DNA of 64,000 bases from CAG-791 sp963591995 (GTDB lineage: Bacteria > Bacillota > Clostridia > Lachnospirales > Lachnospiraceae), in NCBI GenBank assembly GCA_963591995.1, contig CAVAUJ010000001.1, positions 1-64,000 of the forward strand, written 5' to 3'. A model generated the notes under the pieces. The model was not told the DNA's origin and did not search any database. It was given only the letters and a program-made list of their open reading frames with translations. Below are positions 16,854 to 24,751 of the stretch, in pieces. The translations under genes were made by a program, and so were the position numbers. Every line of letters begins with the position of its first letter. The stretch's first letter is position 1.

Positions 16854-18068
16854 TTACAGTACGCGAATGCTCTTCTTCCGTGTAACGAGCTGCTCCGCCT
16901 TCGCCTGGAAATCCGCCTCCTTAATCTTCGGTGTGACAAAGGCGAATTCCGAAGGAAGCGCTTCGTTGACCACAATCTGAATGTCATTGCCGAACAGGCC
17001 GGTTGCTTTCACCAGCTCCTCCTTGCCGATCCGGACAAAATACCGATCCTCCCATTCCATCGGATCCATCAGGTCGGCATCCTGATTGTTCAGGCCGATA
17101 TCGATGTTGCTGCCGATGCTCCGGGCACATTCCACAACATCCGAAACCACCGCACTCGCCGTGGGAAGCTTGCCTGCGCCGCTCCCGTAGAACATCAGAT
17201 CCCCGACCATATTGCCGTGAACCAGAATGCCGTTGTACACATCGCTCACGCCGTACAGAGGATGATCCACCGGGATCATGTAGGGAGCGGTGCGCACATA
17301 GACCTTTCCGGTCTCCGGGTCGTGCCGGCAGACTCCCAGCAGCTTGATGGCGCTGCGGAGCTTTGCTGCATAGACAAAATCGTCCGTGTCAATCTTCGTA
17401 ATTCCCTCGCACGGAACCTGTTCGTATTTCACGTTGCCGCCCGTGACAAGGGATGCCAGAATGGCAATCTTGCGGCAGGGATCGTATCCCTCAATGTCCG
17501 CCTCCGGGTTGCGCTCCGCATAGCCGTTTGCCTGCGCCTGCCCGAGCGCGGTATCAAAGGCCAGACCTTCCTTCTCCATTTTCGTCAGAATGTAGTTGGT
17601 CGTTCCGTTGAGAATACCGATGATGGATGTAATAAACTCCTGGGAGAAGGAGGTGCGCAGCGGACGAAGGATCGGAATGCCGCCGCCGACGCTGGCCTCA
17701 AACAGGTAGCTGCACGCATGCTCTCTGGCCGTCACCGCCAGAACGCCGCCCATTGCATCCACGAGCTCCTTGTTGGAGGTGCAGACGCTGATGCCCCGCT
17801 CCAGGGCCCGTTTGGAAAAGGTAAAAGCCGGCTCCTTGCCTCCCATGGTCTCACAGATCACGCGGATTTCGGGGTCGTTCAGAATCGTATCGAAGTCGTG
17901 CACCACGCGGTCTCCGTAGGGAGAATCCGGGAAATCCCGAAGATCCAGAATATACTTCACGTGGATTCCTTCCGGAAAGTCCCGGCGAATCTCACGCTGA
18001 TTCCGGTCGATCACCTCCGCCACGCCGCTTCCCACGGTGCCGAAGCCCAGTATTGCGATTTCAATCAT
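16854..18068 (-). CDS. hom: Homoserine dehydrogenase
   Basis: Reduces aspartate semialdehyde to homoserine for threonine and methionine (404 aa). Rossmann start IEIAILGFGTVGSGVAEVI, NAD-domain segment ERGISVCTSNKELV, catalytic/dimer region FEASVGGGIPILRPLR with GILNGTTNYILTKM, and ANGYAERNPEADIEGYDPCRKIAILA, all diagnostic. The C-terminus lacks a clear full-length ACT domain of the long hom type and is short of the 430-aa forms. The gene sits between the ACT regulator and lysC, a standard aspartate-pathway cluster. Confidence 0.95.
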   Translation of the reverse strand: MIEIAILGFGTVGSGVAEVIDRNQREIRRDFPEGIHVKYILDLRDFPDSPYGDRVVHDFDTILNDPEIRVICETMGGKEPAFTFSKRALERGISVCTSNKELVDAMGGVLAVTAREHACSYLFEASVGGGIPILRPLRTSFSQEFITSIIGILNGTTNYILTKMEKEGLAFDTALGQAQANGYAERNPEADIEGYDPCRKIAILASLVTGGNVKYEQVPCEGITKIDTDDFVYAAKLRSAIKLLGVCRHDPETGKVYVRTAPYMIPVDHPLYGVSDVYNGILVHGNMVGDLMFYGSGAGKLPTASAVVSDVVECARSIGSNIDIGLNNQDADLMDPMEWEDRYFVRIGKEELVKATGLFGNDIQIVVNEALPSEFAFVTPKIKEADFQAKAEQLVTRKKSIRVL

Positions 18069-18113
18069 AATCTCTCCTCCTCTGGTACAATGTACCTGTT
18101 CGATGTAGATGTA

Positions 18114-18563
18114 CTAGGTCAGTCCGGAAATTTTCAGCTTATGCACGCCGTTCAAAGCTTCCAGTCTGCTCAACAGATTGCTGACGTCTTCGCTGCTCTG
18201 CAGAACCTCGATGCTGATGCTGACCGAAGCCAGGCCGCCGATCGGGATGGATTGGTGAATGGTCAGAATGTTGGCCCCGAATTCTGCAATAACGCCCAGA
18301 ATATCCGAAAGAATGCCGGTCTCATCACTGATCTCCAGCGACAAGGTCAGGGGCATTCCCACTATACTGTTATGAAATTCCGCAATATCATCCTTGAATT
18401 TGTAATAAGAACTGCGGCTGATGCCCGCCCGTTCCACCGCATCCTGGATGGTCTTCGCCTTTCCGGTTGTCAGCAGACGATTCACCTCCACGACCTTGAG
18501 CAGCGTCTCCGGCACCGCTCGCTTCCGGATCAGATAAAAATCAGATTTGCTGTCAGAATTCAT
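18114..18563 (-). CDS. ACT-domain regulator, PheB/ThrR type (UPF0735)
   Basis: 149-aa homologue of Bacillus PheB. Residues ~35-60 form a helix-turn-helix-like segment, KTIQDAVERAGISRSSYYKFKD, and residues ~72-145 an ACT domain (LSLEISDETGILSDILGVIAEFGANILTIHQSIP). As I recall, the Bacillus protein was renamed ThrR as a DNA-binding regulator of threonine genes; here it is directly upstream of hom and lysC, 45 nt from hom, consistent with amino-acid-responsive control. The ATG at 18563 has AAGG 5 nt upstream; the longer in-frame reading is poorly family-like. Confidence 0.88.
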   Translation of the reverse strand: MNSDSKSDFYLIRKRAVPETLLKVVEVNRLLTTGKAKTIQDAVERAGISRSSYYKFKDDIAEFHNSIVGMPLTLSLEISDETGILSDILGVIAEFGANILTIHQSIPIGGLASVSISIEVLQSSEDVSNLLSRLEALNGVHKLKISGLT

Positions 18564-18610
18564 AGGTACCTTGTTTTTCTTATGCGGACAATTGTGCGTC
18601 AACGTGGGAT

Positions 18611-18639
18611 ATACTATCATCCCGACAATCAGAATGCAA
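18611..18639 (-). promoter_or_regulatory. Promoter of the ACT regulator-hom-lysC run
   Basis: Minus strand TTGCAT (18639-18634), 17-nt spacer, TAGTAT (18616-18611). A short inverted repeat GGGAT...ATCCC brackets the -10 and could be an operator. Confidence 0.6.
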
Positions 18640-18659
18640 GCACGAGTATGAACGGCTCC

Positions 18660-18688
18660 TTTACTTCAGTAATGTGAAATGATAAAAT
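18660..18688 (+). promoter_or_regulatory. Promoter of the YerC-type gene
   Basis: TTTACT (18660-18665), 17-nt spacer, TAAAAT (18683-18688), divergent from the promoter at 18611-18639. Leader about 90 nt. Confidence 0.6.
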
Positions 18689-18786
18689 TTTACCATACTA
18701 CAGCGCCGTCGATCGGCTGCTGTCGTTCCTCTTCCGGTTTTGTCCGGCGGAGGCTTTCATGCGCATTGGTGGGGGAATTGCCGTTT

Positions 18787-19092
18787 ATGAATAAGAAAAT
18801 CCATACCGCAGCTGTCGACCGCCTCTTCGAGGGCATTCTTTCTCTGCAAAACAAGGAAGAGTGCTATGACTTCTTTGAGGACCTCTGCACCGTCAATGAG
18901 ATTCTCTCTCTTTCGCAGCGATTCGAGGTGGCGGACATGCTGCGCCGCCACGAAACGTATCTGAAGATCGCCGAGCAGACCGGTGCCTCCACCGCCACCA
19001 TCAGCCGCGTCAACCGCTCCCTCAATTACGGCACGGACGGGTACGAGCTGGTCATGGAACGGCTCCGGAAATCCCGGGAAACGGAAGCATAA
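18787..19092 (+). CDS. YerC/YecD-family TrpR-related protein
   Basis: 101-aa small DNA-binding protein of the TrpR superfamily; relatives are widespread in Firmicutes and their targets are poorly defined. The sequence VDRLFEGILSLQNKEECYDFFEDLCTVNEILSLSQRFEVADML is the family signature, followed by a helix-turn-helix TYLKIAEQTGASTATISRVNRSLNYG that would contact DNA. The ATG at 18787 follows GGGGGAA at 9 nt and excludes an unlikely 36-residue extension. It is divergent from the ACT regulator gene. Confidence 0.9.
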   Translation: MNKKIHTAAVDRLFEGILSLQNKEECYDFFEDLCTVNEILSLSQRFEVADMLRRHETYLKIAEQTGASTATISRVNRSLNYGTDGYELVMERLRKSRETEA

Positions 19093-19229
19093 AGAAACCG
19101 AAAATATGCACGAAACACCATGCTATTTTCTTTACTTTTTCTATCTGCTGTGATAAGGTTTGATTGCTACGGACAGGGATGTTCGGAGCGGTTCATTATT
19201 TGTTTTTCATTCAGTGGAGGTAGTTTAGA

Positions 19230-19433
19230 ATGAACAAGGGTACCGTTAAGTGGTTCAACAACCAGAAGGGCTACGGCTTCATTTCCGATTCTGAAGGAAA
19301 CGATGTATTCGTACATTATTCCGGACTGAACATGGAAGGCTTCAAGTCTCTCGATGAGGGCGAGGAAGTTGAGTATGACGTAATCCAGGGTCAGAAGGGA
19401 CCGCAGGCTGTTAACGTAACCAAGCTCGGCTGA
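19230..19433 (+). CDS. cspA: Cold-shock domain protein
   Basis: 67-aa single cold-shock domain, an RNA chaperone binding single-stranded RNA and DNA. Both nucleic-acid motifs are present: RNP1 KGYGFI and RNP2 VFVHY, within GTVKWFNNQKGYGFISDSEG. The start has a strong GGAGGT site. The A/T-rich leader after the YerC gene is about 140 nt and could hold its own promoter and a cold-shock leader, but I could not fix a -35/-10 pair with confidence. A strong terminator follows. Confidence 0.96.
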   Translation: MNKGTVKWFNNQKGYGFISDSEGNDVFVHYSGLNMEGFKSLDEGEEVEYDVIQGQKGPQAVNVTKLG

Positions 19434-19556
19434 TTGCTTCAGCGGCAGATACGTTTTCAGTCACTAATAGATCAAGAGCAGAGTGCCTTTTTCGAATATA
19501 TAAGCGTTTGCAGCGTATATTTAAATGATTGCACAAATGTAAATGAGCTGATTAGT

Positions 19557-19600
19557 AGCAAAGAGGACATCCGAGCGGATGTCCTCTTTGCTTTTGTGTT
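19557..19600 (+). terminator. Strong rho-independent terminator after cspA
   Basis: Perfect 16-bp stem AGCAAAGAGGACATCC / GGATGTCCTCTTTGCT with tetraloop GAGC, then TTTGTGTTGTTTT. On the minus strand the stem is followed by ACTAATC, so it should not stop hisA transcripts well. Confidence 0.92.
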
Positions 19601-19612
19601 GTTTTGTCGGCT

Positions 19613-20401
19613 TCAGCACGGATTGCAGGCCTGCACAAGCTCATCCAGCGTCAGATTTCCGCCGAAAAGGTCCAATGCGCTTCCCACCGTCACATCCATG
19701 TTCCCGCCCGAAAGCCTTCGAATCGTATCCAGATCCTCACAGGCGTGCACGCCGCCGGCATAGGTGATCGGAAAATGTGTCTCCTTCTGCCATTCGCCGA
19801 GGAGCTCCACCAGCTCCTTCTCGACGCCGGCGCGTTTCCCCTCGACATCCGCCGCATGAATCAGGAACTCATCGCAGCTGTCCGCCAGAAAGTCCAGCAC
19901 CTCTTTCCGGATGACCAGCGACGTCCTCTTCTGCCAGCGGTCCGTCACCACCACGTAGGTGCCGTTTTCCTGCCGCCTGCAGGAAAGATCCAGCACCAGC
20001 CGTTTCCTGGTAACGGCACAGATCAGCCTCCGAAGGCGATCCGTTTCCAGCCTTCCGTCCCGGAACACATAGCTGGTGACGATCACATGCGATGCGCCCT
20101 CTGCCAGAAAGCTCTCCGCATTCTCCGCCGTAATCCCGCCTCCGATTTGCAGACCGGACGGATAGGCGTGCAGCGCCTCAAGCGCCTCGGTCCGATCCGC
20201 CTCATAACGGGCTGCATCCGTCGCCGGATTCAGGAGGATGACATGCCCTCCGGAGAGACCCTTTTCGCGATAGATCCCTGCATAATATGCAGCGCCCTTA
20301 TCGGACACGTAGTTGGTCCTTGCCCCGTCATCCCGGAGCGTTCCGCCCACGATCTGCTTTACTCTCCCGTCGTGAATGTCAATGCACGGCCGTATTCTCA
20401 T
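19613..20401 (-). CDS. hisA: HisA, eukaryotic-type ProFAR isomerase
   Basis: Fourth enzyme of histidine synthesis, a (beta/alpha)8 isomerase of 262 aa. The start MRIRPCIDIHDGRVKQIVGG, and the segments GGHVILLNPATDAARYEADRTEALEALHAYPSGLQIGGGI and ITYAGGVHACEDLDTIRRLSGG, match the eukaryotic HIS6-type branch rather than bacterial HisA, which starts IPAIDLKDG. Catalytic aspartates are likely Asp8 and the one in RLVLDLSC. It stands alone, with no other his gene in the window, and its ATG overlaps the dapB stop (ATGA), so it is translationally coupled to lysine-pathway genes. Confidence 0.9.
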   Translation of the reverse strand: MRIRPCIDIHDGRVKQIVGGTLRDDGARTNYVSDKGAAYYAGIYREKGLSGGHVILLNPATDAARYEADRTEALEALHAYPSGLQIGGGITAENAESFLAEGASHVIVTSYVFRDGRLETDRLRRLICAVTRKRLVLDLSCRRQENGTYVVVTDRWQKRTSLVIRKEVLDFLADSCDEFLIHAADVEGKRAGVEKELVELLGEWQKETHFPITYAGGVHACEDLDTIRRLSGGNMDVTVGSALDLFGGNLTLDELVQACNPC

Positions 20402-21153
20402 GCCAGCACATCCTGCATGTCATAGAGGCCGGCCGGCTTACCTGCCAGATATTTGGCCGCCGCAATGGCGCCCTTGGCGAAAATAGCCCGGCTGTATGCC
20501 GTATGCGAGAAGGTGATCACTTCATCCTCTCCGGCGAAAATCACCTCGTGATCGCCCACGATGGAGCCGCCCCGCACCGAGCTGATGCCGATCTCCTTCC
20601 GGGGTCTTTTCTCCCTTCGGGTGCTGCGGTCGTATACATATTCGTAATGCTCCGGCAGACCTTCGTTTGCCGCATCCGCCAAAGCCAGTGCGGTTCCGCT
20701 GGGAGCATCCAGCTTCTGGTTGTGGTGCTGCTCCACGATTTCAATGTCAAAGCCTGCCTCGGCAAGCTTCGGCGCCGCCTCCTTCAGAAGGTTCAGGAGC
20801 AGATTGATGCCGATGGACATATTCGCGGACTTCAATACCGCCACGGACGCCGCTGTGCTGCGCAGCTTCTCCATCTGCGCATCGGAAAGCCCCGTGGTGC
20901 ACACCACCACCGGCATTCCCTTTTGCGCGCACCACTCCAGCATCGCATCCACCGCCTTCGCCGTGGAGAAATCAATAACGACGTCTGCCTCCTGCGTCAC
21001 ATCCTCCAGACGGCGGAAAACCGGGTAGGACGCATAGGCATCTCCCATGGCATCCACTCCCGCCACGATCTGCACATTCTCATCCTTTTCTGCCAGCGCC
21101 GTGATCATCCGCCCCATGCGGCCGCAGCATCCGTGCATAATAATCTTCGTCAT
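20398..21153 (-). CDS. dapB: 4-hydroxy-tetrahydrodipicolinate reductase
   Basis: Reduces the DapA product in the diaminopimelate/lysine pathway (251 aa). Rossmann motif IIMHGCCGRMGRMI, catalytic motif EQHHNQKLDAPSGTALALA, and nucleotide segment VVCTTGLSDAQ are all present. The ATG at 21153 is selected for GGAAGGAG at 8 nt; an earlier in-frame ATG would overlap the dapA end. The gene follows dapA by 20 nt and overlaps hisA by 4 nt. Confidence 0.96.
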   Translation of the reverse strand: MTKIIMHGCCGRMGRMITALAEKDENVQIVAGVDAMGDAYASYPVFRRLEDVTQEADVVIDFSTAKAVDAMLEWCAQKGMPVVVCTTGLSDAQMEKLRSTAASVAVLKSANMSIGINLLLNLLKEAAPKLAEAGFDIEIVEQHHNQKLDAPSGTALALADAANEGLPEHYEYVYDRSTRREKRPRKEIGISSVRGGSIVGDHEVIFAGEDEVITFSHTAYSRAIFAKGAIAAAKYLAGKPAGLYDMQDVLA

Positions 21154-21173
21154 GCATTCTCCTTCCGTGAGGG

Positions 21174-22070
21174 TCACAGCGCAATTCCCAGCCGCTTCAT
21201 CGCCTCTGCCATCTTCTCAGCCTTTGCCGGCGTCATCTCCGTCAGCGGAAGGCGCATCGGTCCGGCTACAAAGCCCATCAGATTGACGGCTTTTTTCACA
21301 GGGATCGGATTCACCTCCGAGAAGAGGCACTCAAAGAGCTCCTCCGTATCCATCTGAAGGCGTCTCGCCCGGGCCAGATCCCCGGCCTCCATGGCCGCAC
21401 ACAGGTCGTGCATGATCTGCGGCGCAACGTTTGCAACAACGGAAATCACGCCAAGGCCGCCCATGGCCATGATCGGCACCGTCTGATCATCGTTTCCGGA
21501 GTAAAGATCAATGTTCCCGTCCGTCAGCGTCATCACCTTGACCACCTGGCTCAGATCGCCGGAGGCTTCCTTGATGCCCACGATATTGGGAATGTCCTTC
21601 ACCAGTCTCGCCGTCGTCTCCGGCTGGAGATTGAAGCCGGTTCTGGAGGGAACGTTGTACATGATGATCGGAATTCCGCGTCCCGCCTCGGCGATTGCCG
21701 CAAAATGCTGATAGACACCGTCCTGGGTTCCCTTATTGTAATAGGGGGTCAGAACCAGCGCTCCGTCTGCGCCGTACTCTCTCACCGCAGCCGTCAGCTC
21801 CATGGCAGTCTTCGTACAATTGGAGCCGGAGCCGGCCACGACCGGAACCCGGTGCGCCACATGCTCGATGGCAAATTTGCAGGCCTCCAGATGCTCCGCT
21901 TCCGTCATCGTTGCGGATTCACCGGTTGATCCACACACAACAATGGCATCGGTTCCATTCGCAATCTGGTAGTCCAGCAGCTGTGCAAACGCGTCGTAAT
22001 TGATGCTCTGCTCTTCATCGTTGTGAAAAGGGGTAATGATTGCAACCGCAGATCCTTTGAAAATAGCCAT
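21174..22070 (-). CDS. dapA: 4-hydroxy-tetrahydrodipicolinate synthase
   Basis: Condenses pyruvate with aspartate semialdehyde, first step of the lysine branch (298 aa). Start MAIFKGSAVAIITPF, CGSTGESATMTEAEH (pyruvate-binding Thr-Gly), YNVPSRTGFNL with the catalytic Tyr, and IVGIKEASGDLSQV with the Schiff-base Lys. Length and motifs are standard. It follows telA by 35 nt through a spacer with two stop-containing imperfect repeats, and precedes dapB. It shares substrate with hom at 16854-18068. Confidence 0.97.
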   Translation of the reverse strand: MAIFKGSAVAIITPFHNDEEQSINYDAFAQLLDYQIANGTDAIVVCGSTGESATMTEAEHLEACKFAIEHVAHRVPVVAGSGSNCTKTAMELTAAVREYGADGALVLTPYYNKGTQDGVYQHFAAIAEAGRGIPIIMYNVPSRTGFNLQPETTARLVKDIPNIVGIKEASGDLSQVVKVMTLTDGNIDLYSGNDDQTVPIMAMGGLGVISVVANVAPQIMHDLCAAMEAGDLARARRLQMDTEELFECLFSEVNPIPVKKAVNLMGFVAGPMRLPLTEMTPAKAEKMAEAMKRLGIAL

Positions 22071-22105
22071 AATGTCCTTTCCTTTCCTTCGCTAGCTTCC
22101 CGTCC

Positions 22106-23269
22106 TTAGCTTCTCGCCGCTTCGAGGAGCTTGGCCTTCAGCTCATTCTCAATCTGAACCAGTTCGCCCTCCGCAGCCTTTCGTTTTTCCTTGCCCTCGG
22201 TCTGGATCTTGAGAATTTCATCCATCGCCGAGATCAACGTCGCATTGGTATTCTTGAGGGTCTCGATGTCCACAATGCCGCGCTCCGATTCCCTGGCGGT
22301 TTCCACCGTGGCGGTCTTAAGAGCCGCTGCATTCTTCTGCAGGAGCTGATTGGTCATGTCGTTCACCTCCCGCTCGGCTCTGGCTGCCTTGGTCGCATGA
22401 TCCAGTCCGATGGCAATGACCATCTGGTTTTTCCAGAGAGGGATCGTATTCACGATGGTGGACTGAATTTTCTCCGCCATCACCGTATCGGAATTCTGCA
22501 CCATGCGGATCTCCGGTGCCGTCTGCAGGGCAACCGTTCTCGTCAGCTGCAGATCATAGATCTTCTTCTCAAAGCGGTCACACTGAGCCGCCAGATCCTT
22601 TGCCTTCTGAGCATCCTCCGCAAGGCCGCTCTCCGCCGCCTTTCTCTCCAGCTCCTTGAGCTCTCCGCTGCGGGTCTCCTCCAGCTTCTTCTTGCCTGCC
22701 GCGATGTACATCGTCAGCTCGTGGAAGTAGCTCAGGTTCAGCTCATACATCTTGTCCATCAGATCCGCATCCTTGAGCAGCTGCACCTGATGCCTCTCCA
22801 GCTCGCTGCTGACGGCCTGCACGTTGTTCTCTATCTTCGCATAGCGGTTCTTCAGCGCCTCCATCTTGTTGGCTTTCTTCTTGAAGAAGGCCGCAAAGCC
22901 CTTCTCGTTCTCCTCCACATCGAAGTTCCTGAGCTCCGTCACAAGGCCGGAAAGCATCTCTCCCACTTCGCCCATATCCTTTGTGCGGACATTGTCGATG
23001 GCCTTCTGGGAGAAATCCGCCAGCTTCTTCTGCGTGGCGACACCGTAGTTCATGATCGCCCCGGTATTCGACAGATCGATCTGCTGCACGAAGGCATCCA
23101 CCTGCTCCCGCTCCTGCGGCGTCAGAGAATCCTGTAAATCCTCGGCAGCTGCAACCGCATTCTGTGTCTGCTCCTTTGTCTGTTCCGGCTCGGCCTCTGC
23201 TGCGGCAGCGCCGAACGTAAGTACCGGCGCCGCCGGTGCACTTCCGATACTGCTCAATTCGTCACTCAT
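22106..23269 (-). CDS. TelA/KlaA-family toxic anion resistance protein
   Basis: 387-aa cytoplasmic, mostly coiled-coil protein of the TelA family, named for tellurite resistance but with a general envelope-stress role suspected. Diagnostic stretches: DLQDSLTPQEREQVDAFVQQIDLSNTGAIMNYG near the N-terminus, YFHELTMYIAAGKKKLEE, and IVNTIPLWKNQMVIAIGLDHA. The ATG at 23269 has AAGGAGAGGGC and removes a 53-residue unlikely extension. It is paired with xpaC, as commonly seen. The 167-nt spacer to xpaC holds a possible -10 (TAGAAT) but no convincing -35. Confidence 0.92.
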   Translation of the reverse strand: MSDELSSIGSAPAAPVLTFGAAAAEAEPEQTKEQTQNAVAAAEDLQDSLTPQEREQVDAFVQQIDLSNTGAIMNYGVATQKKLADFSQKAIDNVRTKDMGEVGEMLSGLVTELRNFDVEENEKGFAAFFKKKANKMEALKNRYAKIENNVQAVSSELERHQVQLLKDADLMDKMYELNLSYFHELTMYIAAGKKKLEETRSGELKELERKAAESGLAEDAQKAKDLAAQCDRFEKKIYDLQLTRTVALQTAPEIRMVQNSDTVMAEKIQSTIVNTIPLWKNQMVIAIGLDHATKAARAEREVNDMTNQLLQKNAAALKTATVETARESERGIVDIETLKNTNATLISAMDEILKIQTEGKEKRKAAEGELVQIENELKAKLLEAARS

Positions 23270-23436
23270 GCCCTCTCCTTTTCGCGTGTGAATCCTCTCC
23301 TCACATTCTACTCCATTTCGCATCCGTTTACTGCAAAAACCGGGGCGAACGCATCGGCAAATGCGGTGCATCCGGGATACGTACGCAGCTGCGGCTCCTG
23401 GTACATCGATTTTTAAATAACCAGCCAAACGATGTG

Positions 23437-24654
23437 CTAGGTCAGACCGTCCTGCGCCATCATGGTCTTCATCACATTCAGATCCGAGGACAGATCCCAG
23501 GCTTGTTTTTGGAACATATCATCCAGAAGCTTTTCAAAGGCCCCGTTGATGGCGTCCATGGAGCTTTCGATCTGACGCTTGGTGTCCCGGATGTTCTCCC
23601 CGGCCTCCGGCTGCTCATTCAGCTCCGCATAGGCGCGCAGCAGCTTGATCGTTGTCGGCAGGTAATATTCCATGAGCCTTCGCAGATCCTTGGCATTCTC
23701 CGGATGCTTCTCCACCTGTGCAAAGATCCGCTTCATGATGTTCTCGAGGCGATACAGCTTGTCCGACATCTCCTCCGTATCCGGAATCCGGTCATTGATG
23801 GCACGGATTTCAACGATGTACGCATTGCCCTCTTCCATCAGCGTATCCGTCTCGTTCCCCGCTTTGCCCCGGCTCTCCTTCTCCCCGGCCTTTGCACGGG
23901 CCTGCTGCACCCGCTCCCTGGCATCTGCGCCGGCCACATCCTTTGCCGCCTCTTCCCAGGTTTTCCCGGTTCCCTGCATTTTCGCATCCGCCGCGAGATT
24001 CCGCACTCTCTCTTCCTCCTCGCGACGGGCTCTTTCCGCTTCCGCCATGGCGTATTGCCGGTACATTTCATCCGTAAGGATCACCGTGCTCTTCGCCCTG
24101 TCCAGCACCGCGTAGGGAAGATATCCTTCCGCCCGCATCGCCGTTATATCCGCGCAGACCTCCTCTCTCGTTCTGCCCGTTCTCTCGGCCAGTTCCGATA
24201 CGGCAACGTATTCCCGGCCGTTTCCCACCAGCGTCCCGTATTCATAATAACGTTTTACCAGATCGTTCTGCTTCTTGCCGCTTCTTGCCAGCATGGCAAA
24301 GCCATAGGTAATAAGGCCAAAGACAAGGGCGAAGATCACATCTGTTCCGACGAGACCGACTGACCCGGTCAACAGGAGGGCCGGAACCCCCAGAACAAAC
24401 ATCAGCGTCATCAGCCCCGGTAAAATGCCGAAGAGGATTCCGGCCAGCATCCTCCCCTTTCCCTTGCCCGGATCCGGCCTCTTCACCAGAAAGAAATTCC
24501 TCTCCTTCTGTTTTCGATGCGCCGATCCTCCTGCCGCCCTGTCTATGCTGCCCTGCACCCGGCCGGCCAGATTCTGATAATCGCCTGTGCGGATGGCATC
24601 GGCGACCTGATCCATGATATCTCTTCCTGCTGCAAAAATATCATCCAGTTCCAT
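23437..24654 (-). CDS. xpaC: XpaC-family protein (5-bromo-4-chloroindolyl phosphate hydrolysis)
   Basis: 405-aa membrane protein of the XpaC family; the name comes from a screen phenotype and the molecular role is unknown. After a cytoplasmic lead (DDIFAAGRDIMDQVADAI) there are two hydrophobic segments, RMLAGILFGILPGLMTLMFVLGVPALLL and VGTDVIFALVFGLITYGFAML, then a winged-helix-like region and a charged coiled-coil, ending in the conserved YYLPTTIKLLRAYAEL segment. The ATG at 24654 follows GGAGGGG at 7 nt. Upstream lies the six-unit repeat from argS. Confidence 0.88.
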   Translation of the reverse strand: MELDDIFAAGRDIMDQVADAIRTGDYQNLAGRVQGSIDRAAGGSAHRKQKERNFFLVKRPDPGKGKGRMLAGILFGILPGLMTLMFVLGVPALLLTGSVGLVGTDVIFALVFGLITYGFAMLARSGKKQNDLVKRYYEYGTLVGNGREYVAVSELAERTGRTREEVCADITAMRAEGYLPYAVLDRAKSTVILTDEMYRQYAMAEAERARREEEERVRNLAADAKMQGTGKTWEEAAKDVAGADARERVQQARAKAGEKESRGKAGNETDTLMEEGNAYIVEIRAINDRIPDTEEMSDKLYRLENIMKRIFAQVEKHPENAKDLRRLMEYYLPTTIKLLRAYAELNEQPEAGENIRDTKRQIESSMDAINGAFEKLLDDMFQKQAWDLSSDLNVMKTMMAQDGLT

Positions 24655-24655
24655 A

Positions 24656-24751
24656 TCACATCCCCTCCGGCTCACATTCTCTCCGGCTCACATTCTCTCC
24701 GGCTTACATCCTCCCCGGCTTATATCCTCTCCGGCTTACATCCTCTCCGGC
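24656..24751 (-). repeat. Six 16-nt tandem repeats carrying stop codons and Shine-Dalgarno
   Basis: Units on the minus strand read GCCGGAGAGGATGTAA, starting with the last argS codons and stop (24751-24736) and repeated at 24735-24720, 24719-24704, 24703-24688, 24687-24672 and 24671-24656, with stop variants TAA x3 then TGA x3. The last unit supplies GGAGGGG for xpaC. Confidence 0.95.
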
